From Deltaproteobacteria bacterium (lineage in GTDB: Bacteria > Desulfobacterota > Desulfuromonadia > Desulfuromonadales > Geopsychrobacteraceae): DNA of 42,595 nt. The notes under the pieces are model-generated. The model did no database searches and was not told the origin of the DNA. It was given only the letters and a program-made list of their open reading frames with translations. The position numbers and the translations under genes are program-made. The stretch spans positions 1 through 42,595 of the forward strand of contig JAJRQB010000122.1 in assembly GCA_024280485.1 (NCBI GenBank). The letters are read 5' to 3'. Below are positions 35,919 to 42,595 of this stretch, piece by piece; within the stretch, counting starts at the first letter, position 1; each line of letters begins with the position of its first letter.

Positions 35919-37142
35919 ATGGATAATAATAAATTTCAAAAATTTGCGGTTTTTGGTCTTCTCTATGTGAACCTGGGCAGGCCTCAGGACGTGCTTCCTT
36001 TTGTCAAGTCGATTCATCCGGGTATGATCTTTGGGTTATTGGTCATCTGTACACTTTTTCAATCCAGAAAAAGCAGCGATTCCGTTAGCGATGAGTTTTC
36101 CCATGAAAAAAAATGGTTTTTGGCTCTCGGGATCATGATAATCCTGTCTACATTTTTTTCGATATATTTTCGTGTAAGCGTTGAATTTATAATTGAATAT
36201 TCAAAGGTGATCGTTCTTTTACTGGGACTTGTGAGGGTACTTGAGGATGAGCGAGATTTCACCCTGTTGGCGACCGTGTTTTTATTCTCGGTACTGACCC
36301 TGTGTTCGCCGATTGTTCTAGGCGGACTGAGCACGGATCGAGTCTCCATTGGTACTTTTTATGATCCTAATGATTTAGCCATGTTCGTCGGTTGTTCTAT
36401 CCCTTTTCTGTTGTACCTGTTCCACACCCAAGGTTTTAAAGTTAAATCAATCACCCTCGTAACCATTGCTATTGCCGTTATCACTGTCATTGCGACTCAA
36501 TCGAGAATGGGTTTCATTGCCTTGGTTCTGAATGGACTCTTTTATTTGCTCTTTAACCTCTCTTCTCAGCGCAATTCGTTTCGTAAATTAATTATTTGTT
36601 TTGGAGTCGTTTTTGTTTTTATGACCTTTGCCGGGGACATATATTGGAATAGGGTCAAAACAACCATTGAACAAGGGCAAACCGGTTCCGGACGAACACT
36701 CCTCTGGAAAAGAGGTTTGCAGATGGTCATAGCAAACCCGGTATCGGGTTCTGGACCAGGAACCTATACCTCCGCTTATGGACGCATGCTGAGGGATGGA
36801 TACTTTGAGCCTGTTGGGAATGAATATGACAGAGCATGGAAAACGGCCCACAACAGCTACCTTATCGTTGCTGCAGAGCTCGGAGTCGCGGGATTTGTTT
36901 TTTTTATGATGATTATATGGAATTCACTGACTCGGTTGAATCAAGTCCGGAAACTCTGCGCCGAAGAAAAGGATAAAATCCATATCCAAGTTCTGGCAAA
37001 TGTGTCGATTTCCAGTTTTTTTATTTTTATTTTTTGTTCTTTATTTCTGTCGCAGGCCTATTCGTCATTATTTATCACGCTTATTGCTTGTTCAGTTCTT
37101 GTTAGGAAAATTTATAATAGCGAAAGAGTTGCTGTTGCCTGA
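35919..37142 (+). CDS. O-antigen ligase/polymerase family protein (Wzy-like, TIGR03097-like)
   Basis: A 407-residue membrane protein with about ten hydrophobic helices and a large periplasmic loop (about 240-310). NLGRPQDVLPF near the N-terminus and YDPNDLAMFVG near 145 are typical of the exosortase-A-associated O-ligase family, and IATQSRMGFIAL matches the Wzy_C domain start. It probably polymerises repeat units or ligates the polymer. The ribosome-binding site is weak. Confidence 0.87.
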   Translation: MDNNKFQKFAVFGLLYVNLGRPQDVLPFVKSIHPGMIFGLLVICTLFQSRKSSDSVSDEFSHEKKWFLALGIMIILSTFFSIYFRVSVEFIIEYSKVIVLLLGLVRVLEDERDFTLLATVFLFSVLTLCSPIVLGGLSTDRVSIGTFYDPNDLAMFVGCSIPFLLYLFHTQGFKVKSITLVTIAIAVITVIATQSRMGFIALVLNGLFYLLFNLSSQRNSFRKLIICFGVVFVFMTFAGDIYWNRVKTTIEQGQTGSGRTLLWKRGLQMVIANPVSGSGPGTYTSAYGRMLRDGYFEPVGNEYDRAWKTAHNSYLIVAAELGVAGFVFFMMIIWNSLTRLNQVRKLCAEEKDKIHIQVLANVSISSFFIFIFCSLFLSQAYSSLFITLIACSVLVRKIYNSERVAVA

Positions 37143-37158
37143 TGCGAGATATTTTAAA

Positions 37159-37950
37159 ATGAATTCTATTCCAAATATAACTGAAAGCAGGGCGTTGAAA
37201 GCTTTTTTAGGCCTGTTGTCTCCCCGCTTTAAAGTCCTGGCTTATCATTCTATTTATCCTCAGAGCAGAGATCCGTTTGAGGTTAGTGCCGAAATGTTTC
37301 GGAAGCAAATGGAAATTCTGGTTGAAGAGAAATGCCGTATTATCTCACTAGAGCAAAGTTTGGATGAACTGCGGTCTGGACGAATTACGAATAAAACGAT
37401 TGTCATCACTTTTGATGATGGCTTCAGAAGTTTGCGGGATCATGCCTTCCCGCTCCTCGAACAGTATCAGTTCCCGGCTACGGTGTTCGTGCCGTTTGAT
37501 TTCATCGGCGGAATCGACAGTTTTTCATATGAGAAACCACGACAGAATTACAAACTTTTATCTCAGGCTGAAATAGAATTTTCGATGGGAAAAGGATTTT
37601 CATATGGGTCACACACCATGTCCCATTCAGATTTAACCCGCTTGTCAGATGAAAGACTCAGCTATGAATTGAATGCGTCTAAAAGATACCTGAATGAAAG
37701 ATTAGGCACAAAATTCTCGACCCTGGCTTATCCTTTCGGGATGTTCGATGAACGTGTTAAGCGGGCTGCAATGAACGCCGGTTACGCGTGTTGCGTCTGT
37801 TTTGGCAACATCCTAAGTAACAGCAAATACACATCCTTGTCAGAAATGAAAAGGGAGAAAATTCTTGCTTCGACAAGCCTTGATGAGTTTAGGGCCCTTA
37901 TCAATATAAAAAATGATCTACCGCGTAAAATTCGCCATCACCTGAAGTGA
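37159..37950 (+). CDS. Polysaccharide deacetylase (NodB family)
   Basis: A 263-residue NodB-domain enzyme with VLAYHSI, VITFDDGFRSL (Asp-Asp metal/catalytic pair), YGSHTMSHSDL (His-x3-His) and LAYPFGMFDE. It is the third deacetylase-type gene of the locus. No signal peptide is evident from the ATG at 37159; upstream in-frame codons overlap the polymerase gene and the true start could be a TTG close to 37133-37136 after AAAGAG. Confidence 0.88.
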   Translation: MNSIPNITESRALKAFLGLLSPRFKVLAYHSIYPQSRDPFEVSAEMFRKQMEILVEEKCRIISLEQSLDELRSGRITNKTIVITFDDGFRSLRDHAFPLLEQYQFPATVFVPFDFIGGIDSFSYEKPRQNYKLLSQAEIEFSMGKGFSYGSHTMSHSDLTRLSDERLSYELNASKRYLNERLGTKFSTLAYPFGMFDERVKRAAMNAGYACCVCFGNILSNSKYTSLSEMKREKILASTSLDEFRALINIKNDLPRKIRHHLK

Positions 37951-37985
37951 GATATTCGAAGCAGTCTGCCGGTACGGGGTATGCG

Positions 37986-39152
37986 ATGAAGCTAACACAG
38001 TCCATGATTACTAATGGTTCTGCCAAGGGGCCAAAGAGATTTAAGGTTTTACACTTGATCGCTTCGCCTAAAATCGGCGGCGCAGAAAAACTTCTGTTGA
38101 CAGTTGCTGACAATATTGATGCTGAGCGTTTTGATGTTTCTATCGCCGTATTCATCGATTCTAGAAAAAAACATAATGCTTTTTTTGATGAGGCCAAAGG
38201 CTGCAAAGTCCGGCTCTATCCTGTTGATATCAAAGGCCCTTATGACGTCAGGCAGTTGATTCAAATTTATAGAATTATCGCCACTTTTAAGCCGGATGTG
38301 ATTCACACCCATGGGTATAAGACGAATATTCTCGGTTTTCTGATGGCGCGTTGTTTTATGATACCCATCATCGCAACCGTGCATGGCTGGTTGCATTCAA
38401 CGAGAAGGACCACGCAGTTGTACAACCGCGTCAACCTCTTCCTGTTGAGGCGGTTTGATCAGGTGATTGCGGTTTCATGTCAAATTGAGACGGTTTTGCT
38501 GCAGCTAAACGTCTCCACTTCACGCCTTATCACTCTGCGGAATGTTCCCGCTGCCCCTAAACGCTTTGAGATTAATACGGCTGCGCTGGTAGAGAGATTT
38601 TCTCTTGATCCAAAGGCTAGATATGTCGGGTTTGTCGGCAGACTTGAGCCGGTAAAGGGTGGGGAGTTCTTAATCTCTGCTGCGGTAAAGGTTCTCGAGC
38701 GTTACCCTAATGTTCAATTTCTGATCGCTGGAGAGGGCTCTGAGCTAAGCAGGTTGGAAGCGATGGTGGCGGAGGTTGGGCTTTCTCGTCGGGTCAGGTT
38801 TTTAGGTTTTTTGGCGAGACCGGGAGATATTTTCCAGTTGCTGGATCTTTATGTACTGCCATCACTCGACGAAGGGATCCCCTTGTCTTTGTTGGAGGCC
38901 ATGGCGGCAGAGGTTCCTGTTGTGGCAAGTTCTGTCGGTGGTGTCCCTGAAGTCATTGAGGATGGCATTAACGGTCTTCTGGTTCCTCCAGGGGAAACTG
39001 AATTGCTGGCTGAGGCTATATGTCATGCGCTCAATGATCGAGCTGGAGGAGTGCAAAGAATAGAGGCAGCCAGAAAAACCATAGACGAAAAGTTCAATAT
39101 CCTCAGTTGGATTGAAAGTCTGCAGGCCCTTTACGTTAATTTGAAAACCTGA
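37986..39152 (+). CDS. Family 4 glycosyltransferase
   Basis: A 388-residue GT-B enzyme. [14 protein letters not shown] marks the N-terminal donor loop, [15 protein letters not shown] starts the second half and [19 protein letters not shown] is the E-x7-E motif. The ATG at 37986 follows ACGGGGT; a GTG at 37947 overlapping the preceding stop is the alternative. It is the last gene of the plus-strand polysaccharide locus. Confidence 0.92.
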   Translation: MKLTQSMITNGSAKGPKRFKVLHLIASPKIGGAEKLLLTVADNIDAERFDVSIAVFIDSRKKHNAFFDEAKGCKVRLYPVDIKGPYDVRQLIQIYRIIATFKPDVIHTHGYKTNILGFLMARCFMIPIIATVHGWLHSTRRTTQLYNRVNLFLLRRFDQVIAVSCQIETVLLQLNVSTSRLITLRNVPAAPKRFEINTAALVERFSLDPKARYVGFVGRLEPVKGGEFLISAAVKVLERYPNVQFLIAGEGSELSRLEAMVAEVGLSRRVRFLGFLARPGDIFQLLDLYVLPSLDEGIPLSLLEAMAAEVPVVASSVGGVPEVIEDGINGLLVPPGETELLAEAICHALNDRAGGVQRIEAARKTIDEKFNILSWIESLQALYVNLKT

Positions 39153-39180
39153 GTCCATTGAATGTTTAAAGAAGGCCGAA

Positions 39181-39215
39181 CAACAGGGGGGACTCAACTT
39201 GAGTCCCCCCTGTTG
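39181..39215. terminator. Perfect 17-bp-arm palindrome between convergent genes
   Basis: CAACAGGGGGGACTCAA and its exact inverse complement flank a single central C. It lies 28 bp after the last glycosyltransferase stop and 20 bp after the end of the convergent minus-strand gene, so it is well placed as a bidirectional terminator. Neither side has a strong T tract. Confidence 0.7.
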
Positions 39216-39234
39216 TCGATATGCAGGGCCCTGC

Positions 39235-41253
39235 TTAGAGAATACGCAGGCCGGTAGGTGCAGATGGTGCCGTTGCCGAGGTGCTGTTGATGAGTAGATC
39301 ATCGATCCAGAATTTCTGCGCCTTGGGGGTTCCGTTATGGAAGTAGGGGGCAATCATGATCTGGTTCCATTTCAGATTCGCGTTCGCGCCAGTGCGGATC
39401 ATGACGTCGTGCAGGGACATCTTAAGCTGACCATCCAGCCAGTATTCCATCACCCCGTCAGCGACTCCAACCCCGTTTACGATTGAGTTCATCTTGAAGT
39501 GGACCTTAACCTGGTACCAGCGATTGTTTTGAACCGGAAGCATGTCAACGTCCCAGAGTTTGCCATTGATTTTTGCGCCAGTGTTGCCCCAGCAGATGCC
39601 ATCCGCGTATGTGTCGGATGTCCCATTACAACCAAATACGCCGCGATTTTCACTGAGGTTAGCCAGGTTGCTGCCGATATTTGTTTGGTCGATATTCAAC
39701 GCATCCTGAAAGCCGAGACGCTGCCATCCTTGGTGCATTTCGATGTAAGTTGTTCCATGGGATTCTGCAGGACCTTTAAATGCATGATCCAGGTTTGTCA
39801 TCAGGTAAAACTCATGCGGGCCGGAATCACCGGCTATCCAGCTCCAGCCTGATTGATATTTGACGTTGTAGGAGAGGGTGACCTCGTCGGACTCCGTAAA
39901 CTGGTGCCGCAAGGCACCGGTGGTTGGCGTACTTGCACCGCTTGCATAGGCATATTCGAGGACCTTGCCTTTTTGGGCGTCGGTTACAATGAGCGGAGAT
40001 GTTGAGCCTGCGTCATACCAGCCTCTGGTCGCAGTTGATGCATTATCAAAGGATTCCTGCAACAACACCTCAGCTGATGGACTACTGCCACCGTCCCCCG
40101 TATCTCCAGCCGTGATTGAGGCGATGAGGTTGTCGGTAGTCTGAGCACCATTATTATCGGTGACGATCAGGGTGATCGTATGGGTCCCGACGGCAAGGTT
40201 GAGGGTGGCTATCGGAGAATTTGACAGAATGACTGAACCCTCTCGCCATTGGTGAGAAACGATTGTGCCATCAGGGTCGCTAGAGCCACTTCCGTCGAGC
40301 TGGATTTGCTCGAATCCGCTGCCATCGGTGTCCGTTAAGGTCAAATCGCTGCCCGCAATAGCAACTGGTTGAGAGTTCGTCGGTGTTGGATCGGGTGCTG
40401 GGACAGCTGCTCCTGAAAGCCCTAGGAAGTCGATGACTTCGGCCTCTGTTGAGGCAAGAATAATGTCATCGAACCAACTGATATTATTCGTCCAGCCGAC
40501 CCGTGATTGATAACCCCAGTACCAGAAATCTGCATCGAAGGTTGAGCTGTTCCAGCCATTGACGTTCAGGTTGTCATTATCCCATGTCAATTCATTCCCA
40601 TCCCGCCAAACGCGCAGGTCTTTATCTGCCGCAGAGACAAAAATGACATAGTAGTGCCAGGAGGTATCATTCTCGTATGCCGACGAACTGTAGTCGGGGT
40701 AGGGGTTCGCCCCTGAGTCGGCGCAGAGCGAATAGGAACTGCCGTCAAAAAAACAGAGTGAATTCCCGTAGTGAGACAGCATGGTGCGATTGCCGCCGAC
40801 TTCGGGAAAGTAGATAAACTTGTCCTGTTCGACCATTACGTAATCAGCGTTGTGCCGCCACCAGAAGCCTGTCCAGAATGAGCCGACCGCTGGTGAGGTC
40901 CGATATTGGGCACCAAGTTCTATAATCTTGCCCGGCCAGTTAATCTGGAAAGATTTTCCGGTTGAGCCATGAGCGTCACCGGAATCACCATTTATCCCTA
41001 TCCGGTTACACTCCGCCTCGTTGCTCCAACTGTAACTCGACCAGGGAGCGGGCGGGTCTATACAGCCGTCATAGTCGGCCTGAGAGTCAAAATGGTCACC
41101 GATATAAACCTTTGCCTGCGCGGATAAGGGCAGGCCCATGAATAACAGGACTAAAACTATGGCAAGGAGTAACCCTTTATTGATGCGATTGAGCTGGGTG
41201 ACGATGCCTTTACCCGCATTCTCAGTTAAGTCACTGAAAGTATTCTTCTTCAT
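39235..41253 (-). CDS. Secreted PKD-domain protein with lectin-like modules
   Basis: A 672-residue exported protein. A long basic N-terminus precedes the signal helix, with cleavage near LSAQA-KV. The first module (about 50-270) and the last (about 400-655) look like beta-sandwich, laminin-G/concanavalin-like domains rich in Trp, Tyr and Asp (WIDDLLINS, FDDIILAS). Between them is a PKD-like domain (about 290-375: LDGSGSSDPDG). It ends in APSAPTGLRIL, which resembles the first strand of a fibronectin-III domain. It may bind or cleave extracellular polysaccharide. The ATG at 41253 with AAGGGG upstream is preferred to an ATG at 41334. It has no PEP-CTERM tail. Confidence 0.78.
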   Translation of the reverse strand: MKKNTFSDLTENAGKGIVTQLNRINKGLLLAIVLVLLFMGLPLSAQAKVYIGDHFDSQADYDGCIDPPAPWSSYSWSNEAECNRIGINGDSGDAHGSTGKSFQINWPGKIIELGAQYRTSPAVGSFWTGFWWRHNADYVMVEQDKFIYFPEVGGNRTMLSHYGNSLCFFDGSSYSLCADSGANPYPDYSSSAYENDTSWHYYVIFVSAADKDLRVWRDGNELTWDNDNLNVNGWNSSTFDADFWYWGYQSRVGWTNNISWFDDIILASTEAEVIDFLGLSGAAVPAPDPTPTNSQPVAIAGSDLTLTDTDGSGFEQIQLDGSGSSDPDGTIVSHQWREGSVILSNSPIATLNLAVGTHTITLIVTDNNGAQTTDNLIASITAGDTGDGGSSPSAEVLLQESFDNASTATRGWYDAGSTSPLIVTDAQKGKVLEYAYASGASTPTTGALRHQFTESDEVTLSYNVKYQSGWSWIAGDSGPHEFYLMTNLDHAFKGPAESHGTTYIEMHQGWQRLGFQDALNIDQTNIGSNLANLSENRGVFGCNGTSDTYADGICWGNTGAKINGKLWDVDMLPVQNNRWYQVKVHFKMNSIVNGVGVADGVMEYWLDGQLKMSLHDVMIRTGANANLKWNQIMIAPYFHNGTPKAQKFWIDDLLINSTSATAPSAPTGLRIL

Positions 41254-41384
41254 ATATAACCCCTTATTCTTGCAAGATGACAAGATCCTGCTGTTTAACA
41301 AAAAAAGCTTCTTTTTTAGTGGGTTAACCATCAACTTACCATAATTTTAATCTGTGGCAAGGTCGAAAATTCAACCCCGAAACC

Positions 41385-41408
41385 TGGGGAAATGAAGACA
41401 TTTCCCCA
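41385..41408 (-). terminator. Hairpin downstream of the CBM/MopE-repeat gene
   Basis: Arms TGGGGAAATG (41385-41394) and CATTTCCCCA (41399-41408) around AAGA form a 10-bp stem starting 22 bases past the stop of the minus-strand gene ending at 41431. The T tract on the minus strand is weak. Confidence 0.5.
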
Positions 41409-41430
41409 AGTCAAAGATCTGTTTTTGGGA

Positions 41431-42595
41431 CTACTCCTTTATAACCATGAAGTTGTCCAGCCTTGCATTTTTCTCCCTGCCTCTGAAGCTTATGCTGTGG
41501 GCCCCTGCTTCAAGCTGAATGCTGAAGGGATCGAACTGTGGGTTGTTGTAGGAGCCAGATCCGCGGTTGGTGATCTCATCGTTGCGCCAAACGTTGAACT
41601 CGGCGGAGTTCCCACTTGGATTCAGGTCCCAGATGAATTCAGATCCGTTGTCGATACTGACATAGAAGGAATCTGATCCATTGTTGTTCGCAAAAACCCT
41701 GGCAACAATTTTGTAGGACCCCTGTGTCCCGATATTGAACTGAAAACTTGCAGTCCCACTGTTATTGCTGGTGGACTGGATATATGAACCGTTCTGCGCT
41801 GACGGATCGACCAGCTTCTGCATTGCCCCACTCAATGTTCCGTTCTCCGCTTCGACTGTGCCTGTCGGTTCAGGGACGACAGGATTTCCTGCAACCTTTA
41901 CCAGCGCGAAATGGTCGAGTCTGGCATTCTTCTCTCTGGCGCGAAAACTGACACTGTGCTTGCCGGCCTGTAGTTCAACAGTATATGGATCGAATTGAGG
42001 GGCGTTAAATGAACCATTGCCGCGACTGGTTACCTCATCGTCACGCCAGGCATTATATTGACTGGCAGTGCCGGTTGGGTTGAGATCCCATGTCACTTCA
42101 CCCTGACCGTCAATCGCGACGAAGAAGGAGTCGGAGCTGTTGTTAGGCGCATAAACCCTGGCGACAATCTTATATGTCCCGCTAACAGGGACGTTGACGC
42201 TAAAGCTTGCACTCCCTTTGTTGTTTTTTGTGGATTGGATGTAGGAGCCATTAGATGTCGACGGTTCGCTGACAACCTGCATCGGGCTTGTGAGCGCTCC
42301 GCTTTCCGCTTCAATATGACCTGCAGGCGAAGGTGGTATTGCGTCATCGGCCATGCCGTTGCAGTTTTCATCTATCCCGTTGCCGACAATTTCTGTTGCT
42401 ACCGGGTTGATCTTCGGGTTGTTGTCGTTGCAATCAACAGCCTCGGTCCAGAGTCCGTAACCGTCCAGGTCGAGATCGTCATCGTCACTCAGACCGTTAC
42501 AGTTTTCATCGATGCCGTTGTAGGGGATTTCAGTCGCACCCGGGTTGATCGCCGGGTTGTTGTCATCATGATCGGTCACAATGCCGTAACCGTCC
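41431..42595 (-). CDS. Secreted protein with MopE-like metal-binding repeats and two carbohydrate-binding modules (N-terminus outside window)
   Basis: The frame stays open to the window end, so at least 387 residues of a longer protein are present. First come two Asp/Asn-rich repeats of the putative metal-binding (MopE) type, each ending NGIDENCNG followed by Asp-rich linkers. Then two related modules of about 140 residues follow (42299-41880 and 41857-41434), both with EAE/ESG starts, [15 protein letters not shown], DSFxVxID, WDLNP and [11 protein letters not shown], a CBM6/CBM35-like pattern. It ends without a sorting or PEP-CTERM signal. A role in binding the matrix polysaccharide made next door is plausible. 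Confidence 0.83.
   Translation of the reverse strand, partial: DGYGIVTDHDDNNPAINPGATEIPYNGIDENCNGLSDDDDLDLDGYGLWTEAVDCNDNNPKINPVATEIVGNGIDENCNGMADDAIPPSPAGHIEAESGALTSPMQVVSEPSTSNGSYIQSTKNNKGSASFSVNVPVSGTYKIVARVYAPNNSSDSFFVAIDGQGEVTWDLNPTGTASQYNAWRDDEVTSRGNGSFNAPQFDPYTVELQAGKHSVSFRAREKNARLDHFALVKVAGNPVVPEPTGTVEAENGTLSGAMQKLVDPSAQNGSYIQSTSNNSGTASFQFNIGTQGSYKIVARVFANNNGSDSFYVSIDNGSEFIWDLNPSGNSAEFNVWRNDEITNRGSGSYNNPQFDPFSIQLEAGAHSISFRGREKNARLDNFMVIKE

Noticed and set aside
37000-37158. N-terminal membrane extension of the deacetylase at 37159
   Set aside because: The extension lies within the polymerase coding region in another frame and its hydrophobicity comes from T-rich codons.
9541-39152. 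Exosortase gene
   Set aside because: No polytopic protein with the exosortase Cys/Arg/His arrangement was found; the large membrane proteins are a flippase, a polymerase and transferases.
1-42595. CRISPR arrays, insertion sequences, complete tRNA or rRNA genes
   Set aside because: No regularly spaced repeats, transposase genes or full cloverleaf sequences were found; only tRNA-Leu 3' fragments.

Overview
The window looks like chromosomal DNA of a Gram-negative, anaerobic deltaproteobacterium-like organism (Desulfuromonadales/Geobacterales would fit). This rests on an NAD-dependent formate dehydrogenase of the FdsA/FdsB type, phytochrome-style histidine kinases with Rcp1-like response regulators, an outer-membrane polysaccharide export system with a beta-barrel protein, and MopE-type metal-binding repeats. 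Taxonomy is inferred from gene content only.

Region 1 (1-1986): the 3' end of a sensor histidine kinase, a stand-alone receiver and a receiver fused to a SpoIIE/RsbU-like phosphatase form one signalling operon. Region 2 (about 2146-8125): a 6-kb block flanked by two identical 19-nt copies of a tRNA-Leu 3' end, each followed by a terminator hairpin. It holds a convergent two-gene formate dehydrogenase operon on the minus strand, a truncated second copy of the histidine kinase, and an enoyl-CoA hydratase-family gene. Region 3 (8126-9540): a regulatory zone with a VpsT/CsgD-like regulator carrying a WITR motif at residues 131-134, palindromic operator candidates and a 10-G tract.

Region 4 (9541-39152): a nearly uninterrupted plus-strand exopolysaccharide locus. 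It starts with a PilZ protein and the usual exosortase-A-associated set: priming sugar transferase, export protein, Wzz-like chain-length protein, tyrosine autokinase, outer-membrane beta-barrel, ExeA-like ATPase, DUF3473 deacetylase and FemAB-like protein. Then come a DegT aminotransferase, several acyltransferase-fold proteins, a carrier-protein cassette (ACP, acyl-CoA dehydrogenase, adenylation enzyme, amidohydrolase), a DUF218 protein, deacetylases, a Wzx flippase, five glycosyltransferases, an APH-like kinase and a Wzy/O-antigen-ligase-like polymerase. No exosortase and no PEP-CTERM protein is visible in the window.

Region 5 (39235-42595): two convergent minus-strand secreted proteins. 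One has a PKD domain between lectin-like modules; the other, cut by the window end, has MopE-like metal-binding repeats and two tandem carbohydrate-binding modules.

Working model (inference): c-di-GMP controls polysaccharide output at two levels, transcription through the VpsT-like regulator acting on TACGACTA-type boxes, and post-translation through PilZ. The polysaccharide is assembled by a Wzx/Wzy-like route and may be decorated with an acyl group made on a carrier protein. In this sequence that decoration cassette carries an in-frame stop in the adenylation gene and a frameshift in the amidohydrolase gene, so it may be decaying or the assembly may contain errors.
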